NCBI RefSeq assembly: GCF_040566545.1
Contig: NZ_JBEWZI010000012.1
Location: forward strand, 1-64,000
Reading direction: 5' to 3'
DNA length: 64,000 nt
Source: Uliginosibacterium flavum
GTDB taxonomy: Bacteria; Pseudomonadota; Gammaproteobacteria; Burkholderiales; Rhodocyclaceae
Both the position numbers and the translations under genes were made by a program. Below the pieces are notes generated by a model that saw only the letters and a program-made list of their open reading frames with translations, was not told where the DNA came from and made no database searches. Positions 25,446-34,131 of this stretch are shown one piece after another. Numbering within the stretch: the first letter of the stretch is position 1; each line of letters begins with the position of its first letter.

Positions 25446-27371
25446 ATGAATTTTCTGACCCGTCCTGGCGCCACCCGCAGCCTCCGCTCCGCGCTGGCCT
25501 TGTGGACCTGCATCGCTGCGCCCGCCGCGCTGGCTTTCACCCAGGCGCCTGCGCTGGAAAAAGCCCAGCAGGCCAAGACGCTCGCGCCCGTGGATCAGCG
25601 CCTGCCGGAGAAGCCCGAAGTCATCGCGCCGGTCGCCAAAACCGGCACTTACGGCGGCATGCTGCGCGTTGCGATGCGCGCCAACAATGACCAGAACAGC
25701 ATCACCCGCGTCATCAGCGGCAATGGCTTGGTGCGCTGGCGCATGGATTTCAACGGCGTCCTGCCGAATGTGGCTGAAAGCTGGACGCTCAGCCCCGATG
25801 GCAGCGAATACACCTTCAAACTGCGCAAGGGCATGCGCTGGTCGGACGGTTCGCCCTTCACGGCGGATGATGTGCTGTTTGCCATGAACGATCTGATGTT
25901 CAACAAGCAGTTTTTCAGCGCCAGCCCCGGCCAGTATGTGGCCAATGACAAGCCGGCCAGCGTCAGCAAGCTGGATGATTTTTCCGTGCGCTTCAAATTC
26001 AGCGGGCCAAACCTCGGCTTCCTCGACCAACTCGCCACGCCGCTCGGCCAGCATCCGGTGATGTATTCCAAAGCCTACTGCGGTCAGTTCCATCCGAAAT
26101 ACAACCCGAAACTGGATGAGCTGCTGGCAAAGGAAAAAGCCAAGGACTGGCCGACTCTCATGCGCATCAAATGCGGCGATATCGAAATCCCCTCGCGCTG
26201 GGGCAATCCCGAGAAACCCACGCTGGATGCCTGGGTCGTGAAAGAGCCTTACAGCGGCAGCGCCACCCGCGTCGTGCTGGAGCGCAACCCGTATTTCTGG
26301 CAGGTCGACACGGCCGGCCAACAGCTGCCTTACCTGGATCGCGTGCAGTTCCAGATCATTTCCGAAGCCGAAACCATCATCCTCGCCGCCATCAACGGCC
26401 AGCTTGATTATCAGCATCGCCACATCTTCGGCATCCAGAACCGCCCGGTCCTCACCGAGAACGCCGCCAAGGGCAAGTACAAGATGATGGCCTTGCCCGG
26501 CACCGGCGCGAACTCCGTCGGGCTGTGGTTGAACCAGTCGACCAAGAACGACAAGCTGCGCAAGCTCATGCGCAACAAGGATTTCCGCATTGCCCTGTCG
26601 CTGGCTACCGATCGCAAGGAAGTCAATGACATCGTCTACCTCGGCCAAGGCATGCCCTGGCAGATCGGGCCGCTGAAACAATCGAAGTGGTACAACGAAA
26701 AACTCGGCAGTCAGTTCCTCAACTACGAACTCAAACAGGCGAACGAACTGCTGGATCGCGTCGGCCTCGCCAAACGTGATGCCGACGGCTTCCGCCTCTA
26801 CCCTGAAGGCGGGCGGGTCTCCATCGGCGCCATCGTCTCGATAGCCCAGACCAACCAGATGGAAACGCTGGAACTGCTGCGCAAACAATGGGCCAAGGCC
26901 GGCCTCGAACTGGTGCTGCAGAGTTCGGAACGCTCGCTGTTCTACGACCGCGCCAACACCAACGAATACGACATCAGCGTCGACATCGTGCCCGGCGGCA
27001 TGGACATCACCATGAACCCGCGCGCAGTGGTGGCCGTGCATCCGCAGGAATCCCGCATGAGCCTGCCCTGGGCACGCTGGTTCCTCTCCAACGGCAAGCA
27101 GGGTGAAGAGCCGCCCGCCAGCATGAAGAAACGCATGCAGCTCTTTGAACAATGGCAAACCGCCGCCAGCCCGGCTGAGGCCGACGCTCTGTTCAAACAG
27201 ATCCTCGACATCGCCGCCGACGAGTTCGAAGTAATCGGCGTGATCCGCTCACCCAATGACACCGCCATCCGCAGCGCCCGACTGCAGAACGTATACGAGC
27301 AGATGCTGATCAGCTGGACCTACCCCAACCCCGCCCCGGCCTTGCCGCAGCAGTGGTTCTTCACGAAGTAG
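25446..27371 (+). CDS. ABC transporter solute-binding protein, family 5 (oligopeptide/oligosaccharide type)
   Basis: The 641-residue periplasmic protein has a signal peptide (about 1-30, ending PAALAF) and a full SBP_bac_5 fold: GLVRWRMDFNGVLPNVAESWTLSPDGSEYTFKLRKGMRWSDGSPFTADDVLF, then RVVLERNPYFW. Family members bind peptides, nickel or oligosaccharides. LacI-type control here, and a shared operator with a putative polysaccharide-degrading enzyme gene, favour an oligosaccharide. No permease or ATPase genes are adjacent, so the transporter core is encoded elsewhere. GGAGAC precedes the ATG and a strong terminator follows. Confidence 0.88.
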   Translation: MNFLTRPGATRSLRSALALWTCIAAPAALAFTQAPALEKAQQAKTLAPVDQRLPEKPEVIAPVAKTGTYGGMLRVAMRANNDQNSITRVISGNGLVRWRMDFNGVLPNVAESWTLSPDGSEYTFKLRKGMRWSDGSPFTADDVLFAMNDLMFNKQFFSASPGQYVANDKPASVSKLDDFSVRFKFSGPNLGFLDQLATPLGQHPVMYSKAYCGQFHPKYNPKLDELLAKEKAKDWPTLMRIKCGDIEIPSRWGNPEKPTLDAWVVKEPYSGSATRVVLERNPYFWQVDTAGQQLPYLDRVQFQIISEAETIILAAINGQLDYQHRHIFGIQNRPVLTENAAKGKYKMMALPGTGANSVGLWLNQSTKNDKLRKLMRNKDFRIALSLATDRKEVNDIVYLGQGMPWQIGPLKQSKWYNEKLGSQFLNYELKQANELLDRVGLAKRDADGFRLYPEGGRVSIGAIVSIAQTNQMETLELLRKQWAKAGLELVLQSSERSLFYDRANTNEYDISVDIVPGGMDITMNPRAVVAVHPQESRMSLPWARWFLSNGKQGEEPPASMKKRMQLFEQWQTAASPAEADALFKQILDIAADEFEVIGVIRSPNDTAIRSARLQNVYEQMLISWTYPNPAPALPQQWFFTK

Positions 27372-27375
27372 TCGC

Positions 27376-27420
27376 GTAAAAAAGCCCCGGCCCTGTTATC
27401 AGGGCCAGGGCTTTTTTACG
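27376..27420 (+). terminator. Rho-independent terminator after the solute-binding protein gene
   Basis: TAAAAAAGCCC-CGGCCCTG-ttat-CAGGGCC-AGGGCTTTTTTA forms a long stem with A and T runs on both sides, five bases after the stop codon. It can act in both directions. Confidence 0.9.
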
Positions 27421-27709
27421 CGTGCTGAAGAAGCGCGCGGGGTGAGCTTCTGCGGGCAGGGTAGCCGGGAAAGTCCGTTGGGTGAGGGTTTCGGGCGAGT
27501 GGCTCAGAAGACCCTTGCGGACGTTCATTTGTAGGGTGCGCATTGCGCACCATTCGCAAACTTCCTTGCTCCGCACGAACTGCTTGAAGGGCGCCGTGCG
27601 TGCATGAGCGTGGGTTCCGCGTGCGCGATGCGCACCCTACCGGGCTATTGCACCGCACGTGGTGGCTTGGTGCATCTGGGTTGCATCCAGGACCCACAAA
27701 CCCGTTCGG
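27421..27709. repeat. Gene-free gap with GTAGGGTGCGC palindrome (27531-27640)
   Basis: GTAGGGTGCGCATTGCGCAC at 27531 is mirrored by GTGCGCGATGCGCACCCTAC ending at 27640, enclosing about 70 unpaired bases. It belongs to the same broad class as the GTAGGGTGGGC elements. The remaining bases show no gene. Confidence 0.75.
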
Positions 27710-28111
27710 CTACTTTCTACAAAAATACTCGGTGAAATCCTGACCTTCAGGGCGTACACCCAGACAGCCATACCGTTTTACAAACCTGACTGCGGTAGGG
27801 GCTTGATTTGACTCCGAGATTTCAATCACTGCGTACTCTTGGTTGGATTCAAGAACACGCCACTCGTACCAGAGAGACCGAGTACTCTCCGTGCCAACTG
27901 GAGTAAAAGTGGTTTTGTCTTCCTTGAAAACGTACGCCATCTCTCCGAAAGATAATGGGGAGATAGTTGCTTTTGCTGGATTGAACTCTTGGAGCGTAAG
28001 TATCTTGTCTGAAACCCATACGCCTAAGAGTTCAGTCTTTTCTTTTGACTGTTGGACGCCTTGGCAACCAACCAGAAGAACCAAAAATACAGCGCAGAAG
28101 ATTCGATACAT
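27710..28111 (-). CDS. Small lipoprotein, unknown function
   Basis: The 133-residue product has the lipobox LLVGCQG (Cys16) after a hydrophobic signal, then a domain with ELLGVWVSDKILTLQEF and repeated beta-strand-like segments, reminiscent of lipocalin-like or META-type small lipoproteins, and two cysteines near the end (GCLGVR, YFCRK). I cannot name a family. GC content is lower than in neighbouring genes. It is flanked on both sides by palindromic repeats and stands alone. Confidence 0.7.
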   Translation of the reverse strand: MYRIFCAVFLVLLVGCQGVQQSKEKTELLGVWVSDKILTLQEFNPAKATISPLSFGEMAYVFKEDKTTFTPVGTESTRSLWYEWRVLESNQEYAVIEISESNQAPTAVRFVKRYGCLGVRPEGQDFTEYFCRK

Positions 28112-28138
28112 TTCGGCTCAACCGTTAATTTAGCCAAC

Positions 28139-28217
28139 TAGGTTGGGCTCGGCGAGCCCACGCGATTGCCAATGGCATTGAATCATACGCCGCGTGGGCA
28201 CACCGTGCCCACCCTAC
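28139..28217. repeat. GTAGGGTGGGC-type palindromic repeat
   Basis: TAGGTTGGGCTCGGCGAGCC at one end and GTGGGCACACCGTGCCCACC at the other. It is nearly the reverse complement of the element at 1267-1347. Confidence 0.85.
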
Positions 28218-28268
28218 AAGAGCCTCACAGCCGGCCATCCCGAAACTCACAACAGTCTGCTTCGAGCA

Positions 28269-28348
28269 AGGGTGGGTTCGCGAAGCAACCCACCACGATC
28301 CGTCGATTGCCAATGGTGGGTTGTCGCTGCGCTCCGAACCCACCCTAC
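28269..28348. repeat. GTAGGGTGGGTT-type palindromic repeat
   Basis: AGGGTGGGTTCGCGAAGCAA at one end and GCTGCGCTCCGAACCCACCC at the other, around ATCCGTCGATTGCCAATGG. The same element occurs inverted at 49130-49200, including the central CCATTGGCAA and GACGGATCGTGG. Confidence 0.85.
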
Positions 28349-28371
28349 AAAATCCCACCACCAAACCCGCC

Positions 28372-29367
28372 TCACCCCACCCGCGCCGTCGACGCGCGCG
28401 GCACCAGCCTCGGCTCCAGCAACACGTCGCTGGCATCCTGTGATCCGCTGACGGCTTCGAGCAGCAGTTGCATGGCGGCTTCGCCTTGCTCTTCGCTGCG
28501 CATGTTCACGGTGGTCAGCGCGGGCTGCATGAAGGCGGCCACCGGAATATCGTCGAAGCCGGCTATCGCCACGTCATTGGGCACCTTGATGCCCAGCGAC
28601 TGGGCTTCATGCATCAGGCCGATGGCGATCAGGTCGTTGTAGCAGACCACAGCGTCCGGGCGCAGGGTGGTGAGCAGCAGGCGCGAGGCTTCGCACTGGC
28701 CGCCTTCCATGGTGGGCAGGCTGACGGAATGGGTTTTCGGCGTGAGGCCGGATTCGGCCAGCGCTTCGCTCAGCCCGGCGAGGCGTTCGGCATCCCAACG
28801 GGCGACGGGAAAGCCGAGATAGGTGATGCGCTTGCGCCCGGTTTCGACCAGATGGCGGCCGAGCATGTAGGCGGCGCGCTGGCCGTCGCTGCGCACACAG
28901 CGAATGCCCGGCGCATCGCGGCGGCCGAAGAAGACCACCGGCTTGCCCAGTTCGCTGAGCCAGAGCAGGGATTCGTCCGGTAGGCGCGAGCTGACGATGA
29001 GGCCATCGACGCGGCCTGACAGGGCTTCGAGCAGGTGGCGTTCGTGGGCGGCACGTTCCTGCACATCGACGACCAGCAGGTTGTAATCGTGTTCCAGCGC
29101 GACGCGGTTGGCGCCTTTGATGATGTTGGCGAAGTGCGGATTGCGCACGTCCTGCACGGCCAGGCCGAAGGTGCGGGTGCGCCCGGTGACCATGCTGCGC
29201 GCCTGCTGGTTGGCGCGGTAACCCAGACGGGCGATGGCCTCGGTAAGGCGCTGTTCGACCTCCGGCGTGAAATGCTGCAGGCCGTTGATGAACTTCGACA
29301 CGGTGGCTGTGGACACACCGGCAGCGGCGGCGACATCGCGAATGGTGGACGGGCGTTTGCTGGACAT
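28372..29367 (-). CDS. LacI-family transcriptional repressor
   Basis: The 331-residue regulator has an N-terminal helix-turn-helix (about 6-55, TIRDVAAAAGVSTATVSKFI), the hinge helix region NQQARSMVTGRT, and a periplasmic-binding-protein-like sugar-sensing domain (GLAVQDVRNPHFANIIKG, GFDDIPVAAF, TTVNMRSEEQGEAAMQLLL). It presumably binds the operators at 25361, 29382 and 29971, all sharing the half-site AAGGTAA/GGTTAAAC. The ATG at 29367 is preferred; a TTG five codons upstream is possible. It is divergent from the putative polysaccharide enzyme gene. The effector is probably a sugar or oligosaccharide. Confidence 0.92.
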   Translation of the reverse strand: MSSKRPSTIRDVAAAAGVSTATVSKFINGLQHFTPEVEQRLTEAIARLGYRANQQARSMVTGRTRTFGLAVQDVRNPHFANIIKGANRVALEHDYNLLVVDVQERAAHERHLLEALSGRVDGLIVSSRLPDESLLWLSELGKPVVFFGRRDAPGIRCVRSDGQRAAYMLGRHLVETGRKRITYLGFPVARWDAERLAGLSEALAESGLTPKTHSVSLPTMEGGQCEASRLLLTTLRPDAVVCYNDLIAIGLMHEAQSLGIKVPNDVAIAGFDDIPVAAFMQPALTTVNMRSEEQGEAAMQLLLEAVSGSQDASDVLLEPRLVPRASTARVG

Positions 29368-29381
29368 GGCGTCAGTTAACA

Positions 29382-29400
29382 AAGGTAACAGGCTTACCTT
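29382..29400. promoter_or_regulatory. Putative auto-operator of the LacI-family gene
   Basis: AAGGTAACAGGCTTACCTT is a perfect 7-bp inverted repeat with a five-base centre, 15 bases before the ATG. Its half-site AAGGTAA matches the right half of the operator at 25361-25379, though the centre differs from the usual CG. Confidence 0.55.
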
Positions 29401-29438
29401 AGCCCGCGGGCGGGGCGGGCGTCAAACCAGAAGCACCC

Positions 29439-29570
29439 TGATCGCTCCCACGCTCCGCGTGGGCGCGTCTGCTGGACGCTCTTGCGTCCGGTTTTTGCTG
29501 CACTTCAGGTGGCAAGATCCGGCGCAGAGCGCCACGCCTCGCATTCCCACGCGGAGCGTGGGAATGATCA
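29439..29570. repeat. 132-base inverted-repeat element, copy 1
   Basis: TGATCGCTCCCACGCTCCGC at one end is mirrored by GCGGAGCGTGGGAATGATCA at the other. The inside contains GCTGGACGCTCTTGCGTCCG and CCGGCGCAGAGCGCCAC. A second copy of the same length and order lies at 29783-29914. Confidence 0.9.
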
Positions 29571-29782
29571 CTTGCAAGAGACGGCCTGTACAGCCGCTCT
29601 GCGCCTTGCTCTGCAGCATGCCTGCCTGAAGAAGTCCGGCAGGGGCAGCTCTTCAGGCGATTGCTGCGGCGAGCCCATGAATGTTGCGGCATGCAGCGCA
29701 TGCGGAATCCGGGGGCTTTTTCGGCGCACAAGGGGCGATCCTCCCGGATTCCGCTGCGCTGCATCCAGGCTACGAAAATCAA
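29571..29782. repeat. Nested palindromes between the two 132-base copies
   Basis: Bases 29605-29660 carry a degenerate CTGCAGAGCCGC/CTCTTCAGGC palindrome. Bases 29698-29775 carry GCGGAATCCGGGGGC...CCCGGATTCCGCTGC followed by ATCCAGGCTACG, the common ggattccgctgcgctgcatcc type. No gene is present. Confidence 0.7.
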
Positions 29783-29914
29783 TGATCGCTCCCACGCTCC
29801 GCGTGAGAGCGATTGCTGGACGCTCCTGCGTCTGGTTTCCGCTGCGCACGAGACCGCAAGATCCGGCGCAGAGCGCCACACCCCGCATTCCCACGCGGAG
29901 CGTGGGAACGATCA
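29783..29914. repeat. 132-base inverted-repeat element, copy 2
   Basis: TGATCGCTCCCACGCTCCGC and GCGGAGCGTGGGAACGATCA bound the element. The interior (GCTGGACGCTCCTGCGTCTG, CCGGCGCAGAGCGCCAC) aligns with copy 1 with scattered substitutions, in the same orientation. Confidence 0.9.
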
Positions 29915-29970
29915 ACACCCGCCCCCGAATCAGGCCTTGACGCACGTCCGCCAGGCGCATAAGCTTCACT

Positions 29971-29991
29971 TGAGTTAAACGTATAACCTCA
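29971..29991. promoter_or_regulatory. LacI-type operator before the putative polysaccharide enzyme gene
   Basis: GAGTTAAACGTATAACCTC is an imperfect palindrome with central CG, 30 bases upstream of the start at 30021. It matches the operator at 25361 over GTTAAACGT, so the two genes probably form one regulon. Confidence 0.7.
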
Positions 29992-30020
29992 ACAACCATC
30001 TACGGCCAAGGAGACATCCC

Positions 30021-31910
30021 TTGAAGCTGCACCGTCTTGCTGGAGGAATCCTGATCATGTCGCTGAGCCACTTGCTCGCCGCCGCCCCTCATTCCAATCC
30101 TGCCGCCACCGCCGCCATTCCGCTGGGCATCGTCCAGCCGCGGCTGGCCGGTGTGGATCTGGACCAGATCGTCACCCAGGGCCTGCTGCCGCAGCTGGAT
30201 TATTTCTGCGAGCGCCTGCTGGCCGAGAAGAAGGCGCTGGTGCTCGACGGCACGCCGGCCTTCAACGGCAAGGACAAGTTCCTGCCCGGCAAGATTGCCA
30301 TCGGCATGAGTTATCTGCTGCTCAACACGCCGCGCAGCGATCCGAAGTTTCAGCATTATCTGGAGGGCTTCCGCCAGATCGCGGACCTGACCCTGGACGA
30401 GGACAACGAGAGCTGGGGCATTTATTACTATGTGTCGGCGCTGAACAAGCTGCGCGCCGCCGGCCTGCTGGAACAGGCCGTGTCACCGGCCACGCTGGCG
30501 CGCCTGAAGGTGAAGCTGGACTGGCGCGGCTTCGTCAATGTGACGGATTACTCGCTGATCAAGCTGCCGACCAATTACTACGGCGTGGCGTTTTCCATCG
30601 CGCGCCTGCGCCATCTGCTCGGCTGGGAAGACGCCAGCGGCAGCGAAATCCTGCTGCAGAAAACCGTGCAGCATTACCAGACCTATTCGGGCGAATTCGG
30701 CTTCTCGGACGAGACCGATGGCGAAGGGCGCTTCGATCGCTACAGCATCTTGCTGATCGGCGAGATCTGCCAGCGCTTCATCGAGACCGGCCTGCAGCCC
30801 ACGCCGCAACTCAAGGCCTGGCTGCGCCGCGCGGTGGATGTGACGCTGGTGCGTCTGAACCCGGCCGGTGATGGTTTCGAATTCGGCCGCTCGATTGGCG
30901 CCTATGGCGACACGGCCTTCCTCGAAGTGCTGGCCGCCGCCGCCAAGCTGGGCGTGCTGACGCCCGATGAACAGGAGTTGGCCTATGCCTTCGCGGTGCG
31001 TGCCACGGCTAAATACGCCGAATTCTGGTTCGATGCGCAGACGCATTCGGTGAACCTGTGGGACAAAGGCCGGCGCACCGATACCTATCGCGGCAAGCAC
31101 CGCATCCTCGGCGAGAATCTGAGCCTGCTGCACCAGCTGATCTATACCAATAACCAATGGAACGAGCTGGGCTTCAAAGGCCGCGCACCGGCTGCGGATT
31201 ATGCCGAACGGCTGGCACGCCTGCCGCGCTTCACCACCACCTGGTTTGCCAAAGGTGAACACGATCGCGCGCTGATCACCTTCCGCGATGGTCTGCGCGT
31301 GGTGAGCCTGCCGATCATCAATGGCGGCGCGGTGCAGCACGCCAACAATCCCTACTTCCCGATCCCGTTTTCGAATGGTCTGATTCAGGGCGCAGCAGAT
31401 GCCGGCTGGCCGCAACTGCTGCCGCGCTTCACCCCGGCTGACGGCAGCGTGCTGATTCCGACGGCCTTCCAGCGCCAGATCCGCACGGAGAAAAAGGGCA
31501 GCGCGCTGCAGGTGAGTTACTGGCAGCGCGAGCTGGACCGCCTCGGCGAACGCTCACCGGTGAAGGACGCGCGTCTGTCTGTGGAGACCACCTACACGCT
31601 GGATTCCGGCGTGATCACGCGCACGGATCGCTACACGCCGGCCCAATCATTGACGGGCGTGAGTATCGAACTGGAATTCGCCAGCTTCAGCCAGCAGGCC
31701 ACGCAGCAAGGCAGCACGGTGAGTTTTGGCGATGGTGCGGCGGCGGAGTTCAGCGTCAGCGGTTTGCCCGATTGCCGCGTCGATTCAGTCAGCAGCGATC
31801 CGCTGTACCGAGCGCCAATGGGCCAGTTGCATAGCCGCGTGCGCTGCTCGGGCAAGGGCCTGACGCTCGACAAGCCCTTCACGCTCAGCTGGACCCTGCA
31901 CTATCGCTGA
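30021..31910 (+). CDS. Putative secreted polysaccharide lyase/heparinase-like enzyme
   Basis: The 629-residue product has a signal peptide (about 1-21, ending LLAAAP). An all-alpha region with toroid-like repeats follows (about 40-390, including LPTNYYGVAFSIARLRHLLGW and FDRYSILLIGEICQRF), then a beta-rich C-terminal half. That layout is typical of alpha/alpha-toroid polysaccharide lyases. I cannot place it in a numbered family, and catalytic residues are only guesses (Asn/Tyr in NYYG, Tyr in RFDRY). The start is TTG with AAGGAG eight bases upstream. A LacI operator precedes it and the repressor gene is divergent. Confidence 0.6.
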   Translation: MKLHRLAGGILIMSLSHLLAAAPHSNPAATAAIPLGIVQPRLAGVDLDQIVTQGLLPQLDYFCERLLAEKKALVLDGTPAFNGKDKFLPGKIAIGMSYLLLNTPRSDPKFQHYLEGFRQIADLTLDEDNESWGIYYYVSALNKLRAAGLLEQAVSPATLARLKVKLDWRGFVNVTDYSLIKLPTNYYGVAFSIARLRHLLGWEDASGSEILLQKTVQHYQTYSGEFGFSDETDGEGRFDRYSILLIGEICQRFIETGLQPTPQLKAWLRRAVDVTLVRLNPAGDGFEFGRSIGAYGDTAFLEVLAAAAKLGVLTPDEQELAYAFAVRATAKYAEFWFDAQTHSVNLWDKGRRTDTYRGKHRILGENLSLLHQLIYTNNQWNELGFKGRAPAADYAERLARLPRFTTTWFAKGEHDRALITFRDGLRVVSLPIINGGAVQHANNPYFPIPFSNGLIQGAADAGWPQLLPRFTPADGSVLIPTAFQRQIRTEKKGSALQVSYWQRELDRLGERSPVKDARLSVETTYTLDSGVITRTDRYTPAQSLTGVSIELEFASFSQQATQQGSTVSFGDGAAAEFSVSGLPDCRVDSVSSDPLYRAPMGQLHSRVRCSGKGLTLDKPFTLSWTLHYR

Positions 31911-31944
31911 TTTGTGACCGTCCTGATGGGCTGAAATTTTCCGG

Positions 31945-31990
31945 CACCTGCCTGCAGAGCCGCTCCCAGCGTGGCTCTGTGGCAGGTATG
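31945..31990. repeat. Short palindromic repeat, CTGCAGAGCCGC family
   Basis: CACCTGCCTGCAGAGCCGCTCC is followed by AGCGTGGCTCTGTGGCAGGT, forming a compact hairpin of the window's commonest intergenic type. Confidence 0.65.
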
Positions 31991-32075
31991 TCGTGACAGC
32001 GGCGTTCCCTGCGGCTGTGCGGACAGGACCTCAAGTAAAATGAGCCTACCCATCCCCCAGCACACAGGACATAAC

Positions 32076-33194
32076 ATGATCAAATCACGCGCAGCCGTCG
32101 CCTGGGCCGCCGGCCAGCCACTCGAAATTACGGAAGTGGATGTCGCCCCGCCGCAAGCCGGTGAAGTCCTGTTGCGCGTCGTCGCCACGGGCGTTTGCCA
32201 TACCGATGCCTACACCTTGTCGGGCGACGATCCGGAAGGGATTTTTCCGGCAATTCTGGGCCATGAAGGCGGCGCGATTGTCGAGGCGATTGGCGCCGGC
32301 GTGCACTCGGTAGCCGTCGGCGATCATGTGATTCCGCTGTACACACCGGAATGCGGCAAGTGCAAATACTGCCTCTCCGGCAAGACCAATCTGTGCCAGG
32401 CCATCCGCAGCACGCAGGGCAAGGGCCTGATGCCGGACGGCACGTCGCGCTTCTCGAAAAATGGCAAGCCGATCTTCCATTACATGGGCACCTCGACCTT
32501 CTCGGAATACACCGTCGTGCCCGAGATTGCCGTGGCCAAAATCAGCAAGGAAGCGCCGCTGGAAAAGGTCTGCCTGCTCGGCTGTGGTGTGACCACCGGC
32601 ATGGGCGCCGTGCTAAATACCGCCAAGGTGACGCCGGGCAGCACGGTAGCGATTTTCGGACTAGGCGGCATCGGCCTGTCGGCAGTGATCGGCGCCGTGA
32701 TGGCCAAGGCCTCGCGCATCATCGGCATCGACATGAATCCGGCCAAGTTCGAAATCGCCAGGCAGCTCGGCGCCACGGAGTGCATCAACCCCAAGGATTT
32801 CGACAAGCCGATCCAGCAGGTCATCGTCGATCTTACCGATGGCGGCGTGGATTACTCCTTCGAATGCATCGGCAATGTTAACGTCATGCGCTCGGCGCTG
32901 GAGTGCTGTCACAAGGGCTGGGGCGAATCCATCATCATCGGCGTGGCTGGCGCGGGGCAGGAGATCTCGACGCGGCCCTTCCAGCTGGTCACCGGGCGCG
33001 TGTGGCGCGGCTCGGCGTTTGGCGGCGTGCGCGGACGCAGCGAGCTGCCGGGCTATGTGGATCGATTCCAGAAGGGCGAAATCCCGCTCGACACCTTCAT
33101 CACCCACACCATGGGTCTGAATGACATCAACAAGGCCTTCGAGTTGATGCACGAGGGCAAGAGCATCCGCAGCGTCATTCACTACGATCGCTGA
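32076..33194 (+). CDS. frmA: S-(hydroxymethyl)glutathione dehydrogenase (class III alcohol dehydrogenase)
   Basis: The enzyme oxidises the spontaneous formaldehyde-glutathione adduct to S-formylglutathione with NAD+. The 372-residue zinc enzyme has the catalytic zinc ligands in GVCHTDAYTL and GHEGG, the four structural-zinc cysteines in CGKCKYCLSGKTNLC, and the Rossmann motif FGLGGIGLSAVIGA. The ATG at 32076 gives the standard N-terminus MIKSRAAVAW. The next enzyme of the pathway starts six bases after its stop codon. No FrmR repressor is adjacent. Confidence 0.97.
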   Translation: MIKSRAAVAWAAGQPLEITEVDVAPPQAGEVLLRVVATGVCHTDAYTLSGDDPEGIFPAILGHEGGAIVEAIGAGVHSVAVGDHVIPLYTPECGKCKYCLSGKTNLCQAIRSTQGKGLMPDGTSRFSKNGKPIFHYMGTSTFSEYTVVPEIAVAKISKEAPLEKVCLLGCGVTTGMGAVLNTAKVTPGSTVAIFGLGGIGLSAVIGAVMAKASRIIGIDMNPAKFEIARQLGATECINPKDFDKPIQQVIVDLTDGGVDYSFECIGNVNVMRSALECCHKGWGESIIIGVAGAGQEISTRPFQLVTGRVWRGSAFGGVRGRSELPGYVDRFQKGEIPLDTFITHTMGLNDINKAFELMHEGKSIRSVIHYDR

Positions 33195-33199
33195 ACGCC

Positions 33200-34042
33200 A
33201 TGCTGACCCTGCTCTCTGAAAACCGCAGCTTCGGTGGCGCGCACCGCCGCTACAGCCATACCTCCAGCGTGCTCGCCTGCCAGATGAACTTTGCGGTGTA
33301 CCTGCCACCACAGGCACTGGCGGGCACGCCGGTGCCTGTGCTGTACTGGCTGTCCGGCCTCACCTGCACGGACGAAAACTTCATGCAGAAAGCCGGCGCA
33401 CAGCGCATGGCGGCCGAACTGGGAATCGCCATCGTCTGCCCGGACACCAGCCCGCGCGGCGAGGGGGTGCCGGGTGATCCGGACGGCGCCTGGGATTTCG
33501 GCCTGGGCGCGGGCTTCTACCTCAACGCCAGCGAGACGCCCTGGGCGACGCATTACCGCATGCACGATTACGTGGTGGCCGAGCTGCCGGCGCTGATCGA
33601 AGCCCATCTGCCGGTGACGCAAAAACGCGGCATCTCCGGCCATTCGATGGGCGGCCATGGCGCGCTGGTGTGTGCGCTGCGCAATCCCGGCCGCTATCAA
33701 TCCGTCTCGGCTTTCGCGCCGATCTGTCATCCGCAGGCCTGCCCCTGGGGCGAGAAGGCATTCAGTCGCTATCTCGGCCCGGATCGCGGCCAATGGGCGG
33801 AGTGGGATGCCTGCGTGTTGCTCGCCACAAACCGCGAGCAATTGCCGATTCTGGTCGATCAGGGCGGCGCGGACAGCTTCCTCCACACCCAGCTGATGCC
33901 TGATCAACTGCAGCGTGCAGCCTCCGCCGTTGACTATCCGCTGACACTGCGCGAACAAGCTGGCTACGATCACAGCTACTACTTCATCGCCAGCTTCATT
34001 GACGAGCATTTGCAGCACCACGCCCGGGCCTTGCTGGCTTGA
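33200..34042 (+). CDS. fghA: S-formylglutathione hydrolase
   Basis: This serine esterase hydrolyses S-formylglutathione to formate and glutathione, completing formaldehyde detoxification. The 280-residue alpha/beta hydrolase has the oxyanion region LSGLTCTDENF, nucleophile Ser149 in GHSMGGHGAL, and the catalytic His in GYDHSYYFI. It is translated from the same transcript as frmA, six bases downstream. Formate produced here could link to the formyl-folate pathway (purU lies at 53290). Confidence 0.97.
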   Translation: MLTLLSENRSFGGAHRRYSHTSSVLACQMNFAVYLPPQALAGTPVPVLYWLSGLTCTDENFMQKAGAQRMAAELGIAIVCPDTSPRGEGVPGDPDGAWDFGLGAGFYLNASETPWATHYRMHDYVVAELPALIEAHLPVTQKRGISGHSMGGHGALVCALRNPGRYQSVSAFAPICHPQACPWGEKAFSRYLGPDRGQWAEWDACVLLATNREQLPILVDQGGADSFLHTQLMPDQLQRAASAVDYPLTLREQAGYDHSYYFIASFIDEHLQHHARALLA

Positions 34043-34131
34043 GGCGCCGAATGGTCACGGCGCTGCTGCCGCGAAACCTGTGCCTCCGCCTATAATCCGC
34101 CCTCCAATCACCTACCCAAGCAGGATGAGTC

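Noticed and set aside
25359..27158. A 599-codon open frame on the minus strand
   Set aside because: It is the exact antisense of the solute-binding protein gene, rich in His/Ala/Gly as expected for a shadow of GC-rich coding DNA. The plus-strand gene has a signal peptide, ribosome-binding site and recognisable family.
29399..29999. Open frames of 140-160 codons in the repeat nest
   Set aside because: Their translations repeat the same residues because they read the two 132-base elements; they have no ribosome-binding sites.
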